This document shows positions 1-4,693 of a stretch of DNA of 7,725 nt, in pieces; position 1 is the first letter of the stretch; each line of letters starts with the position of its first letter. The notes beneath the pieces were generated by a model. It did no database searches, was not told the DNA's origin, and saw only the letters and a program-made list of their open reading frames with translations. The position numbers and the translations under genes are program-made. This DNA comes from Dehalococcoidia bacterium (GTDB lineage Bacteria; Chloroflexota; Dehalococcoidia; Dehalococcoidales; DAOWJC01): positions 1 to 7,725 of the forward strand of contig DAOWJC010000074.1 in NCBI GenBank assembly GCA_030640595.1, read 5' to 3'.

Positions 1-626
1 AGGATAGATATATCAAAGGTGCCACCACCGAGGTCATAGACAGCGATAGTCTCATCCTTCTTCTTATCCAGCCCGTAGGCCAGGGATGCAGCCGTTGGCT
101 CGTTAACTATTCGTAATACCTCCAGCCCGGCTATCTTACCGGCGTCCTTGGTTGCCTGCCGCTGACTATCGTTGAAATAGGCAGGCACGGTGATTACGGC
201 TTCAGTAACCTTTTCACCAAGGTAGGCCTCGGCATCCGTTTTAAGTTTTTGTATAATCATAGCCGAGATTTCCGGTGGACTATACTCCTTATTACCCATC
301 ACTACCCGTGAATCACCATTGGGGGCTTTTGTTACCTTGTAACTCTTACGACGGGCATCTTCTTCTATCGGGAGTTCCCGTCCTGCCGGTTCTCCCCACT
401 TGCGTCCCATAAAACGCTTGATGCTATAGATGGTGTTCTCAGGGTTGACGATAGCCTGTCGTTTAGCTATCTGCCCGACCAAGCGCTCACCATTCTTACT
501 TATGGCTACTACTGATGGAGTGAGATTACTTCCCTCAGCGTTGGGGATGATTTTTGGCTCTCCACCCTCCATCACTGCCACCTCACTGAGAGTTGTGCCC
601 AAATCAATACCTATAACCTTTGCCAT
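1..626 (-). CDS. dnaK: DnaK (Hsp70) molecular chaperone, N-terminal part
   Basis: This is the ATP-dependent cytoplasmic chaperone that binds unfolded proteins, working with GrpE and DnaJ. Translating the minus strand from the ATG at 626 gives 208 uninterrupted residues before the left window edge; the rest, including the substrate-binding domain, lies outside. Visible Hsp70 ATPase features are the phosphate-1 loop IDLGTTLS (7-14), the conserved lysine K70 in SIKRFMG, ITVPAYFND (145-153), NEPTAA (175-180) and the phosphate-2 loop DLGGGTFD (198-205). Position 13, Asn in E. coli DnaK, is Leu here; this position varies in the family (Tyr in eukaryotic Hsp70s). A strong Shine-Dalgarno AAGGAGG (635-641) sits 8 bases before the ATG and is embedded in the last codons of grpE, whose stop is only 3 bases upstream, so the two are probably translationally coupled. 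Identification is secure. Confidence 0.97.
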   Translation of the reverse strand, partial: MAKVIGIDLGTTLSEVAVMEGGEPKIIPNAEGSNLTPSVVAISKNGERLVGQIAKRQAIVNPENTIYSIKRFMGRKWGEPAGRELPIEEDARRKSYKVTKAPNGDSRVVMGNKEYSPPEISAMIIQKLKTDAEAYLGEKVTEAVITVPAYFNDSQRQATKDAGKIAGLEVLRIVNEPTAASLAYGLDKKKDETIAVYDLGGGTFDISI

Positions 627-629
627 TAT

Positions 630-1175
630 TTATTCCTCCTTCTCTTCCTCTTCTCCATTGCCCACTACTACCATAGCCGGGCGAATAACTCTATCCTGAA
701 ACTTGTAGCCCTTTTGCAACTCCTCAATAACTATCCCCTCTTTGCCTTTACCGTGCATCGCCGCTTCGTGAAGCTTGGGGTCAAATGGTTCACCCAGCGC
801 CTTTATCGGGGACAGTCCTTGTACCTCCAGGCTTGCCTGTAGCTTGCGCTCGATGAGCCTGATACCATCAACCCAGGTAAGTCTGGTTAGATGGGGTGGA
901 ATAGAGATAAAGGCTCGTTCTAAATCATCAAGAATAGGCAGAAGGTTAAGCATAAGGGTAGCGTTGGCAAACTTGGCAATTTCCTCCTTCTCCTGCTCAC
1001 TGCGCCGCTTGTAGTTAATGAAGTCTGCCTGGGCTCTTTGCCAGTTAGCTAGATAGCCTTCCGCCTTCTCCTTTTCCTCAGCCAGGGCTTGCTTTAATGC
1101 CTCTATATCTTCTGTCACAGCCTCTTCTTGTTCTGCTTTGCTGGTTAGGCCTTCATTAGTTTCTTCTTGTGCCAT
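630..1175 (-). CDS. grpE: GrpE nucleotide exchange factor
   Basis: GrpE is the cochaperone that releases ADP from DnaK and so resets its substrate cycle; it works as a cytoplasmic dimer. The 181-residue length is typical. An acidic N-terminal tail (about 1-28) leads into a long charged helix likely to form the dimeric coiled coil (about 25-70, including NWQRAQADFINYKRR). A four-helix-bundle segment follows (about 72-118, NLLPILDDLERA), then the C-terminal beta-wing that contacts DnaK (about 120-171), with the family pattern GEPFDPKLHEA and GYKFQDRVIRPAMVVV. The protein ends in an acidic tail (EEEEKEE) whose codons double as the dnaK ribosome-binding site. The ATG at 1175 has AAGGAG 9 bases upstream. 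The gene lies 36 bases after hrcA and 3 bases before dnaK, in one operon presumably controlled by HrcA at the CIRCE site. Confidence 0.97.
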   Translation of the reverse strand: MAQEETNEGLTSKAEQEEAVTEDIEALKQALAEEKEKAEGYLANWQRAQADFINYKRRSEQEKEEIAKFANATLMLNLLPILDDLERAFISIPPHLTRLTWVDGIRLIERKLQASLEVQGLSPIKALGEPFDPKLHEAAMHGKGKEGIVIEELQKGYKFQDRVIRPAMVVVGNGEEEEKEE

Positions 1176-1211
1176 TATTCTTTACTCCTTATCAGTCGGT
1201 ATTATCCAAGT

Positions 1212-2243
1212 TTAGCTCAGGGATGTTTCTCTTCCATATAGCTCACTCGCCAGTCCACTCAATACCGAGGCTAGATAGCCGACAACGGAGATAGTGCGGG
1301 CATAGGGCATTCGGGTAGGTCCGATTACCCCTATGGTGCCCACAACTTCTTCAGGCAGACCATATCGGCTGATGACCACGCTGTAGTTGCGGATGACCTC
1401 TGCTTTATTCTCCTGACCTATAACTACCTGCACCCCATGGCTGGACAGCCCTTGGGGGGTGATAATCCTCAGCAGGTTTCTATGCTCAGCTAATTCCATT
1501 AAGGCTAGCATCCGCTGGCTATGGGCAAACTCCGGCTGGCTAAGCATAAGGTGCAAGCCAGTGAGGTAAGGTTCCGCATATTCCTGCTCATCCTCAGCCT
1601 CCATTATCTTTAGCAGGCAATCGGTTACCTGCTGTTCGGTAGGGGGAAGCCCTATGCCTTTAGCTGAAATCTGTGAGCTGGTTAAACCAGAATAGGCTGC
1701 ATTTAGTTTATTGGCGATAGCCGTTAGCTCCGTTTGAGATATAACCTCATCAAAGGTTATTAGCTGTTGCTTTATCCTGGCTCCATGAAGGATAAGGACA
1801 ACCAGTGCCAGCGAGTCTTGCAGGGCGACCAATTCCAGATGCTTGAATTGACAGTCTGCCGGCTTGGGCATACTAACTATAGCTATATTCTGAGCTAACT
1901 GAGCGGTAACTGTTGACGCCAGGCTTAGCCACTCCCCCAGTTCCTTCTCCACCTGGTGGAAGAGGTGGCTTATCAAACGCTGCTCGGTTAAGGGCAGCCT
2001 GATGTCACTCAGAGATTCCACATAGTAGCGGTAGCCTTTATCTGAGGGTATGCTTCCGGCTGAAGGGTGATGGCGGGTAATATAACCCTCCTGCTCCAGG
2101 TGTGCCATCTCATTGCGGACGGTGGCTGGACTTACCCCTAGCTGATAACGATTGACGATGCTCTGTGACGGCACCGGCGTCGCTCGGGCAACATATTGTT
2201 CCACTATAGACTTGAGGATTGTCTCTGTTCTGGGAAATAGCAT
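1212..2243 (-). CDS. hrcA: HrcA heat-inducible transcription repressor
   Basis: HrcA is the repressor of class I heat-shock genes; it binds CIRCE operators, and in studied species its folding depends on GroEL. From the ATG at 2243 the product is 343 residues, normal for the family. The N-terminal winged helix spans about 1-75: MLFPRTETILKSIVEQYV, the recognition region LGVSPATVRNEM (35-46) and the conserved HPSAGSIPSDKGYRYYV (59-75). The rest is the GAF-like and inserted dimerisation region, ending with the typical VVGTIGVIGPTRMPYARTI block. The frame stays open to a TTG at 2264, but that codon lies inside the CIRCE element, whereas the ATG at 2243 has AAGGAG 4 bases upstream; I therefore chose the ATG. 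It is first gene of the operon with grpE and dnaK and is probably autoregulated through the adjacent operator. Confidence 0.95.
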   Translation of the reverse strand: MLFPRTETILKSIVEQYVARATPVPSQSIVNRYQLGVSPATVRNEMAHLEQEGYITRHHPSAGSIPSDKGYRYYVESLSDIRLPLTEQRLISHLFHQVEKELGEWLSLASTVTAQLAQNIAIVSMPKPADCQFKHLELVALQDSLALVVLILHGARIKQQLITFDEVISQTELTAIANKLNAAYSGLTSSQISAKGIGLPPTEQQVTDCLLKIMEAEDEQEYAEPYLTGLHLMLSQPEFAHSQRMLALMELAEHRNLLRIITPQGLSSHGVQVVIGQENKAEVIRNYSVVISRYGLPEEVVGTIGVIGPTRMPYARTISVVGYLASVLSGLASELYGRETSLS

Positions 2244-2247
2244 CTCA

Positions 2248-2253
2248 CTCCTT
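2248..2253 (-). promoter_or_regulatory. hrcA ribosome-binding site
   Basis: AAGGAG on the minus strand, 4 bases before the ATG at 2243. It decides between that ATG and the upstream TTG at 2264, which has no Shine-Dalgarno and sits in the operator. The site abuts the CIRCE arm that ends at 2254, so a CIRCE hairpin in the mRNA would lie directly beside it. Confidence 0.7.
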
Positions 2254-2280
2254 TTAGCAGTCAAAGCCCGAGACTGCTAA
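2254..2280 (-). promoter_or_regulatory. CIRCE operator (HrcA binding site), variant arms
   Basis: A perfect 9-base inverted repeat, TTAGCAGTC and GACTGCTAA, separated by exactly 9 bases, lies just before hrcA. This is the geometry of CIRCE, whose usual form is TTAGCACTC-N9-GAGTGCTAA. The seventh base of the first arm (C to G) and its partner in the second arm (G to C) are both changed, so dyad symmetry is retained. The element falls between the predicted hrcA promoter and its ribosome-binding site, the standard place for HrcA repression, and is probably transcribed into the mRNA leader. No second copy was noticed in the window. Confidence 0.92.
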
Positions 2281-2289
2281 TCACTATTT

Positions 2290-2319
2290 AATTTACCACC
2301 TCTAGCCATTACTTGTCAA
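2290..2319 (-). promoter_or_regulatory. Predicted sigma-70-type promoter of hrcA-grpE-dnaK
   Basis: On the minus strand a perfect -35 hexamer TTGACA (2314-2319) is followed after 18 bases by TAAATT (2290-2295), which matches 4 of 6 positions of the -10 consensus. Transcription would begin near 2283, immediately before the CIRCE element, so bound HrcA would block initiation. The fit with the operator position supports the call; the -10 box itself is mediocre. Confidence 0.62.
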
Positions 2320-2354
2320 GAGAGATGTAGTTCTTATCACCTTATCATTTAACC

Positions 2355-2383
2355 TTGCATAGAATTAATTATTGATATATACT
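2355..2383 (+). promoter_or_regulatory. Predicted sigma-70-type promoter of dnaN
   Basis: TTGCAT (2355-2360), a 17-base spacer and TATACT (2378-2383) form a plausible promoter. The -10 box matches 5 of 6 consensus positions; the -35 box matches only its TTG. Transcription would start near 2390, leaving a leader of about 25 bases before the dnaN ATG. It is divergent from the hrcA promoter, the two -35 boxes being about 35 bases apart. Confidence 0.55.
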
Positions 2384-2395
2384 ATTTCATCAATA
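2370..2395. repeat. Inverted repeat over the dnaN -10 box and start site
   Basis: TATTGAT (2370-2376) and ATCAATA (2389-2395) are perfect complements separated by 12 bases. The repeat encloses the predicted -10 box and spans the expected transcription start. This placement would suit an operator for a repressor, but a 7-base A+T-rich repeat could arise by chance in this background. Confidence 0.4.
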
Positions 2396-2415
2396 GTAAT
2401 TTTGGGGGGTGAATC

Positions 2416-3549
2416 ATGAGGTTATCGTGTCTTCAGGAGAACCTAAATCGGGGGCTTGGTGTGGTGGGGAGGGCAGTAGCTACTAGAACAACCCTGCCTA
2501 TAACCAATAATGTCCTCTTAGCTACAGACCAGTCTCGTCTCAAGCTTGTTGCCACCAATCTGGAAATGGCTATTAGTTGCTGGATTGGTGCCAAGGTAGA
2601 GGAGGAAGGGGCAATTACTGTTCCTGCCCGACTTCTCACCGAGTTTATTAGCTCCCTGCCCAGCGATAAGGTTGATATTAGCCTTTTCCCTCGGACTAAG
2701 ACCCTGGGATTAAAGTGTGCCCGATTTGAGGCGCGAATCAGCGGGATTGATGCCAAGGATTTCCCACCTATTCCCAAGGTTGATGAGGGTATTACCACCA
2801 AGGTTGAGGTAGAAGCCCTTCGTCAGGGGATTAGCCAGGTTGTCTTTGCTGCTGCTACAGAGGAGTCTCGTCCGGTACTGACCGGTGTTGATGCCGAGTT
2901 TGATGGTGATTTACTGACGCTGGCAGCAGCAGATGGCTTTAGATTAGCTGTATACAAGTTACCTCTGGCTACTCCAGTTAGCCAGAAGACCGAGGTCATT
3001 ATTCCAGCACGGACTCTGGCTGAGTTAAATCGGTTGGCGGCTGACCAGGAGGAGGCTATTGAGATAACGGTAAATCCCAATAAGAGTCAGGCCCTATTTC
3101 GCTTGAAGAATACTGAGCTAGTATCCCAGCTTGTTCAGGGCACCTTCCCTCAGTATGCTCAGCTTATTCCCCAGAGCTACAATACCCGGGTAGTGGTCGA
3201 TGTTGCCCAATTCTTAAGGGCAACCAAGACAGCCTCTATCTTTGCCCGTGATGGTAGTGGCATTGTCCGTTTGGTGATGACACCAGGTACTGAGCTAACC
3301 CCGGGTAAGTTAGCAATTTCAGCCCGCTCAGAGGAGCTAGGTGATGACGTCGGCGAGATTGACGCCATTGTTGAGGGAGAAGAGGCAAAGATTGCCTTTA
3401 ATGGCAAGTATCTAACCGATGTGCTTAGCGTGCTTCACGAGTCGCAGGTAGCTCTGGAAACTACCAATCCATCAAGTCCTGGCGTTGTCCGCCCGGTAGG
3501 GGTGGACAACTACATCCATGTCGTCATGCCGATGTTTGTCCAGTGGTGA
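2416..3549 (+). CDS. dnaN: DNA polymerase III beta subunit (sliding clamp)
   Basis: DnaN is the ring-shaped homodimer that encircles DNA and tethers polymerase III and other replication and repair proteins. The 377-residue length fits the three-domain clamp (roughly 1-125, 126-255, 256-377). Recognisable blocks are RTTLPITNNVLL (24-35), FPPIP (116-120), RPVLTGV (152-158), AADGFRLAVYKLPL (171-184), part of the partner-binding pocket, FPQYAQLIP (244-252), FNGKYLTDVL (328-337) and VVMPM (369-373). The C-terminus continues as FVQW where many clamps end soon after MPMR. The ATG at 2416 follows GGGGGGTGA by 3 bases, and tandem stops TGA TAA end the gene. It stands alone and divergent from hrcA, without dnaA, recF or gyrB beside it, so whether it is the only clamp gene of the genome cannot be seen here. 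Confidence 0.96.
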   Translation: MRLSCLQENLNRGLGVVGRAVATRTTLPITNNVLLATDQSRLKLVATNLEMAISCWIGAKVEEEGAITVPARLLTEFISSLPSDKVDISLFPRTKTLGLKCARFEARISGIDAKDFPPIPKVDEGITTKVEVEALRQGISQVVFAAATEESRPVLTGVDAEFDGDLLTLAAADGFRLAVYKLPLATPVSQKTEVIIPARTLAELNRLAADQEEAIEITVNPNKSQALFRLKNTELVSQLVQGTFPQYAQLIPQSYNTRVVVDVAQFLRATKTASIFARDGSGIVRLVMTPGTELTPGKLAISARSEELGDDVGEIDAIVEGEEAKIAFNGKYLTDVLSVLHESQVALETTNPSSPGVVRPVGVDNYIHVVMPMFVQW

Positions 3550-3785
3550 TAAATTTAAGATTTTATCAATGAATTAGAGGGCAAGATACTCAAAGCCTCC
3601 TTGGCATTGTTTGTCATTTCACAGGTTAACTTACCACCCACTAAAATTATTGGAACCTAACGCATGACTTAACCAGATGTTAAATAGATTTTAGCCAGCA
3701 GTTTCAAGAATATCAATACCCATTTACTTTTTCTGACAAATGGCTTAAAATTAATGCATCAACCATTTATTAGGGTTAACTAATT
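3550..3785. other. Intergenic region between dnaN and the helix-turn-helix gene
   Basis: These 236 A+T-rich bases contain no convincing coding sequence. No strong intrinsic terminator for dnaN is visible; the only nearby stem (GCC-TCCTT-GGC, around 3595-3605) is 3 base pairs and lacks a T-run. The right part holds a weak promoter candidate for the next gene and three GGTTAACT-like words, at 3624-3631 and 3774-3781 on the plus strand and 3667-3674 on the minus strand. Confidence 0.6.
3723..3751 (+). promoter_or_regulatory. Possible promoter of the helix-turn-helix regulator
   Basis: TTTACT (3723-3728), 17 bases, then TAAAAT (3746-3751) match 4 and 5 of the 6 consensus positions. The predicted start, near 3758, would leave a leader of about 28 bases before the ATG at 3786. 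In A+T-rich DNA such matches are common, so support is limited. Confidence 0.35.
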
Positions 3786-4433
3786 ATGGAAAGACGTATA
3801 CTAATCGGAAGCAAGATAAGAGCAGCACGTAAGCAACTAGGCATGTCCCAGACTGCCCTTGCCAAAGCACTAGGACGCAGTCACGTAGCTATCTCAAAGA
3901 TAGAGCGCGGCATCACAAAGCTCGAAGTAACCGACCTAGATCACCTTGCACGTGCGTTAGGTCGTACCTTAGATTACTTTACTGGCGATATAACTAGTGA
4001 TATCCCTTCACCACCTATCACGCCTGAACAGCTTAGAAATCTATGCAGCGCAATCCCAGTGGCAATTCCAATTATTAGCCAAGAAGACTCAGTACAGCGA
4101 CCCCAACAGATATTAGGGTATTCCTATTGGCATCAAGATGAGGTCGGCGGAAGAGAGATAATAGGTCTAAGGATAAAAGACGCACCAATTCCTCCCCTCA
4201 TTGAAAATGGAGACACCGTCTTCTTCACAGTTGGCACAGCTGCAAAGAGTGGCAATGTAGTTGTGGTAAGAGTTGATAACCAGTTATTAGTGAAACGATT
4301 TTGCAAGAGGGGGGAGACAATTACATTGGAGGACGACCACGCTGGAGTTATGAAGCCAGATAACTACACAATCGAGGGAATCGTGATTCAGGTTTGCAAG
4401 AAACTGTCCTCACTTGCTAATGATGACCACTAA
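3786..4433 (+). CDS. XRE-family regulator with degenerate LexA/CI-like (S24) C-terminal domain
   Basis: A 215-residue DNA-binding regulator. Residues 9-66 form a Cro/C1-type helix-turn-helix: IRAARKQLGMSQTALAKALG, then RSHVAISKIERGITKLEVTDLDHLARALG, with DYFTGD closing the domain. After a proline-rich linker (70-98), residues 126-205 resemble the S24 peptidase fold of LexA and phage CI repressors: GLRIKDAPIPPLIENGDTVFF, GNVVVVRVDNQLLVKRF, and GIVIQV near the end. Aligned to the usual RVKGDSMEPLIENGD, the catalytic serine position is Pro134, while the lysine (K170 in LLVKRF) remains. No Ala-Gly cleavage dipeptide is present in the linker. It is therefore probably a repressor that dimerises through this fold but cannot cleave itself. 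The ATG at 3786 has a weak AGGG 10 bases upstream. It stands alone, convergent with the ABC operon; its targets are unknown, and autoregulation is likely but inferred. Confidence 0.85.
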   Translation: MERRILIGSKIRAARKQLGMSQTALAKALGRSHVAISKIERGITKLEVTDLDHLARALGRTLDYFTGDITSDIPSPPITPEQLRNLCSAIPVAIPIISQEDSVQRPQQILGYSYWHQDEVGGREIIGLRIKDAPIPPLIENGDTVFFTVGTAAKSGNVVVVRVDNQLLVKRFCKRGETITLEDDHAGVMKPDNYTIEGIVIQVCKKLSSLANDDH

Positions 4434-4693
4434 CATCATTGTTACCTCTGCTTTTCCTTAGCTACCTCAGGGTTAGGTAGCAGTTAGCTAATTATTTTGC
4501 TCCTAGAACATTCCATGATGCACATTCTCATTCACTGATTCGGTAGTCATATTACTAAATTCAGCTCTAAAGCCTCGTATTACTCAGCCTTATTTAGGGC
4601 ACGTTAGTTAGTTGTTAATACTAACCTTTACCTAAACAATTCTTTAAGAAAGATTTCGCTGCTGTCTCAAACGCACTGGTGAGAAACATGGGT
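4434..4693. other. Intergenic region between convergent genes
   Basis: These 260 A+T-rich bases separate the 3' ends of the regulator gene and the fused ATPase gene. No credible gene was seen in either strand; the short open stretches (for example 22 codons on the minus strand from 4689) have no supporting features. Two small hairpins are present: one at 4461-4481, listed separately, and GTTAGT (4607-4612) with ACTAAC (4620-4625), a 6-base stem with no T-run on either strand. Confidence 0.6.
4461..4481 (+). terminator. Weak hairpin, possible terminator of the regulator gene
   Basis: GCTACCT (4461-4467) pairs perfectly with AGGTAGC (4475-4481) across a 7-base loop, 27 bases after the regulator stop codon. 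On the plus strand it is followed within about 12 bases by TTATTTT, which is a broken rather than clean U-tract. A second pairing, TTAGCTA (4458-4464) with TAGCTAA (4485-4491), overlaps and could compete with it. The position suits a terminator; the composition is only fair. Confidence 0.35.

Noticed and set aside
430..1014. Open frames on the plus strand opposite dnaK and grpE (430-699 and 775-1014)
   Set aside because: They lie antisense to clearly conserved genes, have no recognisable domains, and their composition is that expected from the reverse of real coding sequence.
2331..2352. TTATCACCT and TTATCATTT as possible DnaA boxes near dnaN
   Set aside because: Neither matches TTATNCACA well enough, there is no cluster, and no dnaA or other origin gene is present, so an origin is not supported.
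2433..3407. Three minus-strand open frames inside dnaN
   Set aside because: They are Ser/Thr/Ala-rich antisense frames of a secure gene, without domains or start signals.
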